NCBI GenBank assembly: GCA_002295635.1 | Contig: DBHK01000025.1 | Coordinates: forward strand, 62,001 to 126,000 | DNA length: 64,000 nt | From: UBA830 sp002295635 | GTDB taxonomy: Bacteria > Pseudomonadota > Alphaproteobacteria > MPNO01 > UBA830 | Direction: 5' to 3' | In this document: positions 25,457 through 33,750 of the stretch, one piece after another | How positions within the stretch are numbered: position 1 is the first letter of the stretch | Layout of the letters: the number at the start of each line of letters is the position of its first letter | Made by a program: the position numbers and the translations under genes | Notes under the pieces: generated by a model | What the model was told of the DNA's origin: nothing | Seen by the model: the letters and a program-made list of their open reading frames with translations, nothing else | Database searches by the model: none

Positions 25457-27307
25457 TTGATCAGGAAAACTATTTTGCGGGCAGTGAGAAAGTTGGCGCA
25501 TGCCATTTTGCATGTCAGCCCGGAGCTCAAGATTGCTCCGGCTGATATCTATTCACGGCTGGACGGTGCCGTGCAGCAGTTTGGCTTGGATGCTACGGAA
25601 CGGTTTTTTGCTGAATCGCAGGCTGCACAGGCCCTGGCGCGGGAAATGTGTCGCTTTCTGGATGATCCGGAGGCAGAACGCAGCCTCAAGAAAGGTTATC
25701 ATGTGAGGCAGGAACATCGCGCAAGGATAATAGCGCTGCGGACCGACCCGCCATTTGGTCCTGTTTCGGTGCCCACTGGTTGGCATCCAATCGACAGGCG
25801 CACAGCAGATGGCATTATCGATTCCGGCCTGCACCCGGGCCCGATCACCACGCGTGCGACAGTTGTGTCACGGATTCTTTTAATGTTGAGCCCTGTGGTA
25901 TGGGGAGTGATATTCATCTGGAAAGCTCTTTCCGTCCTGACTCTCGCATCCGGGCGACCCAATCCAATTAATTCACCCTTAGCGTCACATAATTTTTTAC
26001 GTCCTTATATCTTCGGTGTATTCGCGGATTACTTAAAGAGTGCCGGTGTACTTAAAGATGCCGCGCCACCGTTTATCATCGTCACCGACCAGCCTGATGA
26101 GAAGGTGGTGGATTCTGCGATAGCGACGACGCTTAACGTCAATACACTCCGTGTTCCAGCCGTGCCCTGGCTTTCGAATGTCGTTTGGCCGGGCACCCTT
26201 CTTTTCGCAAGGATTGTCTGGATTACGGTGAGACACGGCAAAGACGCGCGGGTTCCGATGCTAGCGGCGGTTGCAATGCGCCAAGCGTTTCATAGCATTT
26301 ACATTTGGCGCATCGGCTACAATACCCGGTTCAGGTTTTTTCTCGATATTGCGGAGTATAACGAGCACCATAATCTAAAAGCCATCATCTTTCGTAAGTT
26401 TGGGGGCAAAGTGGCTCGTTGGCCCACATCTTCAATTGATTCGCCGGGGTCGATTACGAGCTATCTCGGGTACGATATTTTTCTCTCACCTGGCCCGTAT
26501 CAATCGGATACGTATGGTCGAACATGGTCGCCTACCTGTAGTTCGTTGGCTGTCGGGTTTTTGCACAAGGACCCATGTTTCGGTTCGGGCACGGACGTAG
26601 CCGATGAGTATGAAGAGCTAATCAGCCATCACTTGGGAGCGGGCAAAAAAATGATTGTGCTTTTCGGCTCTAGTGACGCATCGACCGAGTGCTTTGGGCC
26701 ACCGATGGCAGACATGCTGATGGCCGTCCGAGAAGTGCTTGCCGGTAGAGACGATTATCTGGTGGTGATCAAACCTAAGGGACGCAAAGGTGAATATCTT
26801 CACAAAATTCTGCAAAATAGCCATCGATTGGCTGAATGGCTGGCAGGGCCGGATGTGCTGTCGGTTCATTACGATGAGACCGACACGGAGGTTTGTGGCG
26901 CTGGATGGCTGATTGACAGGATGGCAATTGGTATCGGGAATGCCGGAACTGTAATGACGGAAGCGATGGCTCATCGAAAGCCTTATATTGCTTATTATCC
27001 GGTCTTCGCACCGACGCCCTTGTCAGAAAAAATGGTTCGAGAAGGATTTATGCATGATAATATTCAATCGTTCACGTACGCGCTGGCGCACATGATCGAT
27101 GCACCGGAGGCGATCAACGTACCTGTAGAATGGCTGCGCGAACAATTCGACCCCTTCGATGATGACAAAGCATTAGAGCGCGTTGTCGACGCTTTGTTTG
27201 TCAATCCGTCGCTGGATTGCATTCCTCAGGAAAAGATATCTCTCACTACCGCAAATTCGAATCCGCAACGTCTTCGCTCGAACGCGAAGGGCGCTATTAA
27301 TAGATAA
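25457..27307 (+). CDS. Orphan GT-B-like surface polysaccharide protein
   Basis: I cannot name this 616-residue protein. Its second half looks like the donor-binding half of a GT-B glycosyltransferase or CDP-glycerol phosphotransferase: MIVLFGSSDAS, YLVVIKPKGRKGEYL, and IGNAGTVMTEAMAHRKPYIAYYPV, where a small-residue loop and acidic residue usually bind the donor phosphate. A hydrophobic stretch near residues 135-160 may be a membrane anchor. The start is a TTG at 25457 after a 90-bp gap. The C-terminal tail contains QFDPFDDDKALERV, which is echoed in a short reading frame just downstream (27317-27448). It is similar in style to the proteins at 1030-2745 and 34654-36249, though not obviously homologous along its length. 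Confidence 0.55.
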   Translation: MIRKTILRAVRKLAHAILHVSPELKIAPADIYSRLDGAVQQFGLDATERFFAESQAAQALAREMCRFLDDPEAERSLKKGYHVRQEHRARIIALRTDPPFGPVSVPTGWHPIDRRTADGIIDSGLHPGPITTRATVVSRILLMLSPVVWGVIFIWKALSVLTLASGRPNPINSPLASHNFLRPYIFGVFADYLKSAGVLKDAAPPFIIVTDQPDEKVVDSAIATTLNVNTLRVPAVPWLSNVVWPGTLLFARIVWITVRHGKDARVPMLAAVAMRQAFHSIYIWRIGYNTRFRFFLDIAEYNEHHNLKAIIFRKFGGKVARWPTSSIDSPGSITSYLGYDIFLSPGPYQSDTYGRTWSPTCSSLAVGFLHKDPCFGSGTDVADEYEELISHHLGAGKKMIVLFGSSDASTECFGPPMADMLMAVREVLAGRDDYLVVIKPKGRKGEYLHKILQNSHRLAEWLAGPDVLSVHYDETDTEVCGAGWLIDRMAIGIGNAGTVMTEAMAHRKPYIAYYPVFAPTPLSEKMVREGFMHDNIQSFTYALAHMIDAPEAINVPVEWLREQFDPFDDDKALERVVDALFVNPSLDCIPQEKISLTTANSNPQRLRSNAKGAINR

Positions 27308-27316
27308 GGTTGTTGA

Positions 27317-27448
27317 ACAGCCTGCAGGTGGTATTTTGACAACTTCGATCCGTTTAGCGACAACAATGCGCTGATGCGGGCTGCGAGCCATTTGGTCGCC
27401 GAAATCGAGGGGCCGGTCGAGAGCCAACTGAGCGACGACCGCTCATAA
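27317..27448 (+). pseudogene. Possible remnant of a duplicated GT-like gene 3' end
   Basis: Between the GT-like gene and the TopA-radical SAM gene lies a 43-codon open frame with no convincing start. It contains NFDPFSDNNALMRAASHL, which matches QFDPFDDDKALERVVDAL near the C-terminus of the gene just upstream at about half of positions. This looks like the leftover 3' end of a related gene, lost when the region was rearranged. Chance similarity cannot be excluded for so short a stretch. Confidence 0.3.
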
Positions 27449-27480
27449 TGACTGAATAGTGTATTTCTGGAAGGATGACG

Positions 27481-28929
27481 ATGTCTACAGAGGATGGCAC
27501 CAAAGAACGCCTTGGCGCATCGAAAGATTCTGTCTTTATTGGTCCGAAAGAACTTGGCATTGATCCTGAAACTCAATTGCCGGTGTCGTTGCGCAAAGGC
27601 CCTTTCGGCGTTTACGTTCAACTTGGGGAAGCGGTCGAAGGGTCCAAGGAGAAACCGAAGCAGCAATCTCTGCTGCGCGGTCAGATTCCATCCGATATTG
27701 ATCTTGCGCTTGGCCTCCGTCTGCTGTCACTTCCGAGGGCCATTGGCGCCCATCCGGAAAGCGGTGACTTGATCTTTGCCGGGGCTGGGCGTTTTGGCCC
27801 ATATCTGAAGGTGGGTGAGCGATACTTGAAAACGGACTCTGACGAAGATGTGCTGACGCTCGGCCTCAACCGCGCCGTGACTATCATCGCCGAAGTACGG
27901 GCGAAGTCAGCAGACGCCATAGTTAGCGATTATGAAGAAGATTCAAACGATGACTATGAATTTAATGCCAATCATTCCTTTGAAGAGGAGGTCTATAGCG
28001 AAGATTGGAAGGAGCATCGACCGAAAGAGTATTTTGAATATCGGCAGATGTGGGATGAAATCCCCCGTGACCAAATCACCACTGATTTTCCGCTTCATCT
28101 AGACATAGAGACAACCAACATCTGTAATCTAAAGTGCCCGATGTGCCCGCGGACAGAGATGGTCAACAACGAAACCTTTGGTGAATTGGGGCGAATGACA
28201 AAGGAACAATATTCCGACATCATTGATCAGGCATCTAAATACGGCACAAAAAGTATAAAGCTGAATTACTTGGGCGAGCCATTGGCTCACAAAGAAGTGG
28301 TGTGGCAAGTCGAGTATGCGAAACAGAATGGGATCGTCGATATTATGATGAATTCCAATGCCACGCTCTTGACTAAAGACCGTGGCCGAGCACTGCTTGA
28401 GGCAGGCCTCGACAATATGTACGTATCATTTGATGCCGTTTCGCCCGATCTATTTGGGCAGCAACGCGTTGGAACCACACTTGGAAAGGTAATCGATAAC
28501 GTTTATGAATTTGTGAAGCTTCGGAATGAGAAATTCCCGCATGTCCAAGTGCGGCTTTCGATGGTGATGTACAATGAACCGGAATGGCTAGAGCAGTTCG
28601 AAGGCATCAAGATAATGTGGAAGCGTCTTGTCGATTCTGTCGGCTATGGCTTCTATACAGAAAGGGATAGGAACTCGTTTGGGGAATATCCTGAGGTGGA
28701 AGGTTTCTGGTGTGCTCAACCGTTCCAGCGGATGTTTCTTAAATATAACGGCAATGTCACGATCTGCTGCGTCGACGATCAGGATCAGACGATAGTCGGG
28801 AACTGGAAGCTACAGCCGCTACATGAAATTTGGCACAATGAAGCGTATACCGAAATCCGACGGCTTCATACGGAGGATCAGTATTACCAAATGGAAATGT
28901 GTCGGAAGTGCTATTTGCCGGTAAGTTAG
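27481..28929 (+). CDS. TopA C-terminal repeats fused to a radical SAM/SPASM enzyme
   Basis: This is a chimeric 482-residue protein. Residues about 20-140 are two C-terminal repeats of bacterial topoisomerase I: repeat 1 has LGIDPETQLPVSLRKGPFG and VYVQLGE; repeat 2 has LLSLPRAIGAHPESG, AGAGRFGPYLK and DVLTLGLNRAVTIIAE. These are close to the tail of alphaproteobacterial TopA. An acidic linker (about 148-178) leads to a radical SAM domain with C215-x3-C219-x2-C222 (CNLKCPMC) and a SPASM-like cysteine-rich end (FWCAQPF, TICCVDD, MCRKC). The ATG at 27481 has GGAAGG at 6 nt and is preferred over ATG 27475. There is no TopA toprim or catalytic domain in the window. The radical SAM half probably modifies a sugar or peptide; the role of the DNA-binding-type repeats is unknown. 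Confidence 0.82.
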   Translation: MSTEDGTKERLGASKDSVFIGPKELGIDPETQLPVSLRKGPFGVYVQLGEAVEGSKEKPKQQSLLRGQIPSDIDLALGLRLLSLPRAIGAHPESGDLIFAGAGRFGPYLKVGERYLKTDSDEDVLTLGLNRAVTIIAEVRAKSADAIVSDYEEDSNDDYEFNANHSFEEEVYSEDWKEHRPKEYFEYRQMWDEIPRDQITTDFPLHLDIETTNICNLKCPMCPRTEMVNNETFGELGRMTKEQYSDIIDQASKYGTKSIKLNYLGEPLAHKEVVWQVEYAKQNGIVDIMMNSNATLLTKDRGRALLEAGLDNMYVSFDAVSPDLFGQQRVGTTLGKVIDNVYEFVKLRNEKFPHVQVRLSMVMYNEPEWLEQFEGIKIMWKRLVDSVGYGFYTERDRNSFGEYPEVEGFWCAQPFQRMFLKYNGNVTICCVDDQDQTIVGNWKLQPLHEIWHNEAYTEIRRLHTEDQYYQMEMCRKCYLPVS

Positions 28930-28948
28930 AACATCGCAGTCCGGATTC

Positions 28949-29677
28949 ATGAATATCATAGGAATTATCCCCGCTCGTGCGGGATCCACGCGCGTTCCTA
29001 GGAAAAACATCCGCAGATTTGCAGGCGGCGAACCGCTGATTGTGCGAGCGATCCACACTGCACTGCAAAGCAAGCTTGACCGGGTCATATTGTCAACTGA
29101 TTCAGAGCAATACGCAGAGCTCGGGCGTTTGGCCGGCGCGGAGACACCCTTTCTTCGGCCCGCTGCACTAGCAAGCGCTAATACAACCGCAATGTCCGTT
29201 ATTCAACACTGTCTGCAATTTCTAGATAGCTCCGGCGACGCATATCCAGACGCCGTTGCCTACCTCCAGCCGACATCTCCCTTCCGGACAGCAAAATACA
29301 TCGACGAGGGCCTCATGATTATGAAAACGGCTGAGACCGATACAGTTCTCTCGCTGGAGCCGGTGAACCAATTCCCAGCTTTCATGTGGGAAAAACGCGA
29401 TAACGGTGAATTCAGCCGCGTTACTCCCAATTTGGAAAGAGCTGAAAGAAGCCAAGATCAGCCCTCTACTTATATCGAAAGCACATGTGTAGTGATCACG
29501 CGTACAGGTTATCTCTTAAACTCGCCAGCAGATGGGTTGATCATGAACCATAACAGTTTCACACCTCTATTTATCGACCCCCAAGCAGCTATCGATATTA
29601 ACACAGAGCAGGATTTCGCGTTCGCGGAGTTCATGGCGCAGCGCGATGCAACCAAAACATTGGCCGCGAATGACTGA
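28949..29677 (+). CDS. legF: NeuA/LegF-type CMP-nonulosonic acid synthetase
   Basis: This 242-residue acylneuraminate cytidylyltransferase has the CTP-binding loop IGIIPARAGSTRVPRKNI at residues 4-21. AYLQPTSPFRTAKYIDEG is the canonical second motif, and DINTEQDFAFAE closes the fold with the metal-binding Asp. This form is that of NeuA, LegF and PseF. The pseudaminic operon already has an SpsF-type enzyme, and the leg genes lack a cytidylyltransferase, so LegF is the best guess. It could equally serve the diverged NeuB homologue whose start overlaps its end by 8 bp. It starts at an ATG 19 nt after the previous stop. Confidence 0.82.
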   Translation: MNIIGIIPARAGSTRVPRKNIRRFAGGEPLIVRAIHTALQSKLDRVILSTDSEQYAELGRLAGAETPFLRPAALASANTTAMSVIQHCLQFLDSSGDAYPDAVAYLQPTSPFRTAKYIDEGLMIMKTAETDTVLSLEPVNQFPAFMWEKRDNGEFSRVTPNLERAERSQDQPSTYIESTCVVITRTGYLLNSPADGLIMNHNSFTPLFIDPQAAIDINTEQDFAFAEFMAQRDATKTLAAND

Positions 29678-30710
29678 CCACAGCATTTATATTATTGCTG
29701 AGATGGCGTACTCACATGACGGATCGACCGAACTCGCTCGTGACATCGTCGCTAAAGCGGCACAGGCAGGCGCAGAAGCGATCAGCATTCATTTCACCCA
29801 TATGCCTGAATACATGGTCCGCCAGTACGGGGCCGGACCGGGCCGGGTATCGGCGGGTAAAGACGTCAGACCGATATACGACTATCTAGAAGAAATATCT
29901 CTTTCATTCGACGATTGGCGGGGTGTGGTCGACACGATTAGGAAAACAGATCTCGACTTAATCGTGATGCCAAATGACAACACCAGTCTTATTTTCGCCG
30001 AAACGCTGGTACCGGACGCCTACGTATTATCCGCTGCATGTTTCGAGGAGCACGATTTTATTGCACAGGTAGGCTCTACCGGTAAGCCGATCTATCTGAG
30101 AGTCGGCGGTGCAACACTGGAAGAAATAGAAACGGTTGTCGATATCCTGAAGAATTCAGGTGCCGGTCAACAAATTCTTTTATATGGCCACCAAAACTAT
30201 CCGACCAGGCCCGCAGATACCAATCTGGCGGCGTTGACTCGACTGAAACAGTTGTTCGACCTACCCGTCGGGGTGGCGGAGCATGTAGATGCCGAGGATG
30301 ACTTCGCTCTGATCGCACCTCTGCTAGCGATCCCTTTAGGCGTCGTCGCGATCGAAAAGCACCTGACCCACGATCGCGCCGAAAAAGGCGAGGACTTTGA
30401 GTCCGCGCTGAATGTCGATGAGTTCGAAATCTTCGTCGAGCGGGTTCGCAAGGCAGAATCGGCAATCGGCAGAGGGGATATCGGTACCGACGAATCATCG
30501 GCCGCTTATCGACGCAACGTTCGCAAACGTCTTGTCGCTGCAGCGCATATTCGAGCCGGCGACACAATCACGGACAAGCTGGTCGCGGCAAAACGGGCGG
30601 ATGAGGGTATTTCGCCGGTACGCCGAGATGAAATTGTCGGCCGCATCGCGCTTCAGGACATCAAACCGGACACCGGCCTTACCCTCGACATGACTGGGCC
30701 CGCCGCATGA
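29670..30710 (+). CDS. Diverged NeuB-family synthase, third copy
   Basis: This 346-residue protein has the NeuB barrel plus a C-terminal SAF domain (about 288-346), but several active-site motifs have changed. The NHNGD motif is SHDGS (15-19), VKFQTF is replaced by ISIHFTHMP (38-46), and KIxSxD is replaced by VLSAACFEEHD. The metal-ligand histidines remain: H205 in VAEHVDAEDD and H231 in EKHLTHDR. It is therefore likely still an aldol-type PEP condensing enzyme but with a different acceptor sugar. A class III aminotransferase, an oxidoreductase and an SpsF-type cytidylyltransferase follow directly, with 4-bp overlaps, and look like its pathway. Loss of function is possible but less likely, because the frame and spacing are intact. 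Confidence 0.78.
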   Translation: MTDHSIYIIAEMAYSHDGSTELARDIVAKAAQAGAEAISIHFTHMPEYMVRQYGAGPGRVSAGKDVRPIYDYLEEISLSFDDWRGVVDTIRKTDLDLIVMPNDNTSLIFAETLVPDAYVLSAACFEEHDFIAQVGSTGKPIYLRVGGATLEEIETVVDILKNSGAGQQILLYGHQNYPTRPADTNLAALTRLKQLFDLPVGVAEHVDAEDDFALIAPLLAIPLGVVAIEKHLTHDRAEKGEDFESALNVDEFEIFVERVRKAESAIGRGDIGTDESSAAYRRNVRKRLVAAAHIRAGDTITDKLVAAKRADEGISPVRRDEIVGRIALQDIKPDTGLTLDMTGPAA

Positions 30711-31456
30711 AAACGGGTGTGTTGCTATCGGTCCGCGAAAAGGCCACCCGATTGCCGGGAAAGGTGTTGAAGCCGTTAGGCGACGCCAACGTAACGGAAT
30801 TTCTATTACGCCGGCTTAAATCCATCGGAAACGCAGATGCTGTCATCCTAGCGACGTCGATAGATCCCCGCGATAAGATTCTTGCAGAAATTGCCGAGCG
30901 AGAGGGAACCATACCTTTCCGCGGCAGCGAAGATGACAAACTCGAACGCTACCGCAACGCGGCGCGGATCTATGAGCTTGATTTTGTGATCGTGGTCGAC
31001 GGTGACGACCCGTTCGTGTCGGCGGGCCATATCGAAAAACTGATCGCTGCTCAAAATGAGACGGCCCCGGACTTTATCGTGTATGAAGGCTTGCCGTTGG
31101 GGGCCACGGGGTTTGGTGTCAGCCGGGGTGGGCTGGAACGGGTCTGCAAGCAAAAAGAAGCCCGCGATACCGAGGTATGGGGCCATTTGTTCACAGAGAA
31201 TCCTGCGTTCAAATCGGAAGCGTTGCAGGAAACGGATCCGTTATTAAATCGACCCGAAATTCGAATGACGCTCGATTATCCCGAAGATTATGCGTTTTTT
31301 ACGGCTGTCATTAAGGGTCTGGCCGCGGATGGAACGCCTCCTGATTTTGAGAATGTAATGGCGTTTCTTCGAAACAGGCCAGACATCGTGGCTATAAATG
31401 CGGGTGTTGCTGAAACCTATGCCGCGCATCTTGCAGCGTCACGGTGTGCGGAATGA
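30707..31456 (+). CDS. SpsF-type cytidylyltransferase
   Basis: This 249-residue nucleotidyltransferase begins GVLLSVREKATRLPGKVL, a variant of the SpsF loop in which the usual QARxxSTRLPGK has become a VREKATRLPGK form. IVVDGDDPFVSAGHIEK holds the acidic motif and RMTLDYPEDYAFF the C-terminal Asp. It would activate a sugar acid with CTP. Overlaps of 4 bp with the diverged NeuB gene and with the following oxidoreductase place it in the same pathway, so its natural substrate is probably the product of that synthase. Confidence 0.75.
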   Translation: MKTGVLLSVREKATRLPGKVLKPLGDANVTEFLLRRLKSIGNADAVILATSIDPRDKILAEIAEREGTIPFRGSEDDKLERYRNAARIYELDFVIVVDGDDPFVSAGHIEKLIAAQNETAPDFIVYEGLPLGATGFGVSRGGLERVCKQKEARDTEVWGHLFTENPAFKSEALQETDPLLNRPEIRMTLDYPEDYAFFTAVIKGLAADGTPPDFENVMAFLRNRPDIVAINAGVAETYAAHLAASRCAE

Positions 31457-32445
31457 GATTTGTTGTAATCGGGCTCGGATCGATGGGTAAGCGGCGCATC
31501 CGTAATCTAAAGCGCCTCGGCCATGAAGATATTATAGGCTATGATCCAAGGGATGACCGACGCGCAGAGGCAGAAGAAAATTACGGAATAGAAATCACCG
31601 GTGACCTTGAGCGTGCCCTCGCCGCGGAAACCGACGCGTGGATCATCTCGACTCCCCCGGATACACATGCCACCTACGGCCTCCGCGCGGCCGATCGCGG
31701 TATCGCGTTCTTTGCGGAGGCCGGCGTCGCTGACCCGAACGTAGAGACGCTGATTGGGCGCATTTCCGAAACCGGGGTCGTTGCGGCTGCCAGTTGCACG
31801 ATGCGTTATTATGACGGCCCGCGAAAAATCAAGGAACTTGCCAAGTCTGGCGCAGTCGGTAAGCCGCTCAGCTTCGTCTATCACAGCGGCCAGTACCTAC
31901 CGGACTGGCACCCATGGGAAAGCTACAAAGATTTTTACGTTTCCAACCCGAAGACCGGCGCCTGTCGCGAAATCGTGCCTTTCGAGCTTTCTTGGCTATC
32001 GGATATTTTCGGCGACGTCACATCGCTTGCAGCGATGAAAGCCAAACAAGGCAGTCTCGACGCCGATATCGACGATAATTACCAGCTAATACTTAGATTC
32101 GACGGAGGCGCGATGGGTCACATGACCGTCGATGTTCTTGCGCGCCCTGCAGTGCGTCATTTTCGATTGCTTGGCAGCGAGGGGACAGTTGAATGGGATC
32201 ACAGCATAAATGCCATCCGAGTGTGGCGCGCCGAGACCGGTTGCTGGGAAAATACTTCGTTCGATCCTGGCGACGTGCAAGACGGGTACATTCACGCGGA
32301 AGAGCCATATGTTGCTGAGATGTCCGATTTCATTGCGGCGGTTCGGGGTGAAAAAGTCTGGCCTTATTCGTTTGAACAGGACGAACGTATTTTGGCGCTA
32401 TTGGTGAACGCAGAAGAGGATTCGGAGGCGCGGGACCCCAAATGA
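31453..32445 (+). CDS. Gfo/Idh/MocA-family oxidoreductase
   Basis: This sugar oxidoreductase of about 330 residues has a Rossmann motif (VVIGLGSMGKRRIRNL) at the N-terminus and a Gfo/Idh C-terminal beta-sheet domain with SFVYHSGQYLPDWHPWE and VPFELSWLSDIFGD. The usual catalytic EKP motif is changed: the equivalent position reads FFAEAGVA, so the Lys is absent. The enzyme may therefore act on an unusual substrate or by an altered mechanism. The ATG at 31453 overlaps the previous stop by 4 bp and is preferred over one nine bases upstream. It would work with the neighbouring aminotransferase to place an amine on the third ulosonic acid or its precursor. Confidence 0.78.
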   Translation: MRFVVIGLGSMGKRRIRNLKRLGHEDIIGYDPRDDRRAEAEENYGIEITGDLERALAAETDAWIISTPPDTHATYGLRAADRGIAFFAEAGVADPNVETLIGRISETGVVAAASCTMRYYDGPRKIKELAKSGAVGKPLSFVYHSGQYLPDWHPWESYKDFYVSNPKTGACREIVPFELSWLSDIFGDVTSLAAMKAKQGSLDADIDDNYQLILRFDGGAMGHMTVDVLARPAVRHFRLLGSEGTVEWDHSINAIRVWRAETGCWENTSFDPGDVQDGYIHAEEPYVAEMSDFIAAVRGEKVWPYSFEQDERILALLVNAEEDSEARDPK

Positions 32446-33746
32446 CAGCCAGCGAAAAAGGGTCCAACCGCGTCACGCATAATTTGATTCCGGGCGGCGC
32501 TCATACATACTCTAAGGGCGACGACCAGTTTCCGGCAAACGCCCCGCCCTATTTAGAACGAGGAGAGGGATACTGGGTCTGGGATGATCGCGACGGACGG
32601 TATCTCGACTGGACGATGGGTCTACGTTCGATGTCGCTGGGTTACGGGCGGCCGGAGGTCAACAATGCCGCGATAGAACAGATCAGACGCGGATCGAATT
32701 TCGGGCGCCCCTCGAAGGTGGAGACCGACCTCGCGCAGATCCTCGTCGATATTATCCCATGTGCGGAAATGGTGAAATTCGCAAAGAACGGATCCACCGT
32801 TACCACGGCCGCTGTAAAGCTTGCACGTGCCCATACCGGTAGGGAGTATGTCGCGTTTTGCAAGGACCATCCATTCTTTTCGTACGACGACTGGTTTATC
32901 GGAACCACCGACTGCGCGGCTGGTGTTCCCTCAGCGATATCCGATTTATCTCTGCCGTTTCGGTACAATGATCTCGACAGCCTTCGCAACCTCTTTACTA
33001 GGCAGGCCGGGAAGATCGCCTGCGTAATCCTAGAGGCGGCGACTACGGAACCGCCGGCAGATGGCTTTCTGGAGGGCGTACAGGCGTTGTGTCAGGAAAA
33101 TGGCGCTGTTTTCATTCTGGACGAAATGATCACCGGTTTCCGCTGGCACCTTAAAGGGGCGCAGTATTTTTATGGAATCAAACCGGACCTCGCGACGTTC
33201 GGCAAAGGGATGGGAAACGGCTTTTCCATCGCAGCTCTGGTAGGCAAACGCGAAATCATGGAACTAGGCGGGCTCGATCACGACGGTGAACGGGTATTTC
33301 TGATCTCTACGACGCACGGAGCAGAAAACCACGCGCTAGCTGCATGTATAGGTGCACTCCGGGTGTTTGAGACGGAGAACGTTTGCGATCACATGTGGAA
33401 TATTGGCGCGATGCTGGTCGACGCCCTTAATGGAGCGGCGATTTCTACCGGAATGGAGGACCATTTCGAAGCATACGGCATAGCCTGCAACCCGGCATAT
33501 GTCTGCCGAGGCGACGGCGGTGCGCCATCGCCAGAACTGCGCACGCTGTTCAACCAAGAAATGATCAATCGCGGGGTTTTGATGCCCTACATCACCCCTT
33601 GCCTGGCGCACGACGCCGAAGCGGTAAGCCGGACGGCGAAGGCGGCTGAGGAGAGCTTAGCAATCTGTGCGAACGCGCTTGAAAGCGGCCTGCACCACGC
33701 GTTGCGGGGAGATGCGATCAGACCGGTATTTCGAAAGTTTAACTAA
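32442..33746 (+). CDS. Class III (glutamate-1-semialdehyde-like) aminotransferase
   Basis: This 434-residue PLP enzyme resembles glutamate-1-semialdehyde aminomutase. LIPGGAHTYSKG, KNGSTVTTAAVKLARAHTG (the GSA-type PLP-phosphate loop) and FILDEMITGFRW (the Asp that pairs with PLP nitrogen) are seen, with the Schiff-base lysine in LATFGKGMGNGFS. True HemL is a tetrapyrrole enzyme; this copy is embedded in a glycan operon and has a different C-terminal part, so it more likely transaminates a keto or aldehyde sugar. The start overlaps the oxidoreductase stop by 4 bp; a methyltransferase follows after 4 bases. Confidence 0.82.
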   Translation: MTASEKGSNRVTHNLIPGGAHTYSKGDDQFPANAPPYLERGEGYWVWDDRDGRYLDWTMGLRSMSLGYGRPEVNNAAIEQIRRGSNFGRPSKVETDLAQILVDIIPCAEMVKFAKNGSTVTTAAVKLARAHTGREYVAFCKDHPFFSYDDWFIGTTDCAAGVPSAISDLSLPFRYNDLDSLRNLFTRQAGKIACVILEAATTEPPADGFLEGVQALCQENGAVFILDEMITGFRWHLKGAQYFYGIKPDLATFGKGMGNGFSIAALVGKREIMELGGLDHDGERVFLISTTHGAENHALAACIGALRVFETENVCDHMWNIGAMLVDALNGAAISTGMEDHFEAYGIACNPAYVCRGDGGAPSPELRTLFNQEMINRGVLMPYITPCLAHDAEAVSRTAKAAEESLAICANALESGLHHALRGDAIRPVFRKFN

Positions 33747-33750
33747 CCGC

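Noticed and set aside
32442..33746. hemL (tetrapyrrole biosynthesis)
   Set aside because: The GSA-type PLP motifs are shared by many sugar aminotransferases, and the tight coupling to an oxidoreductase and a NeuB-type set argues for a sugar substrate.
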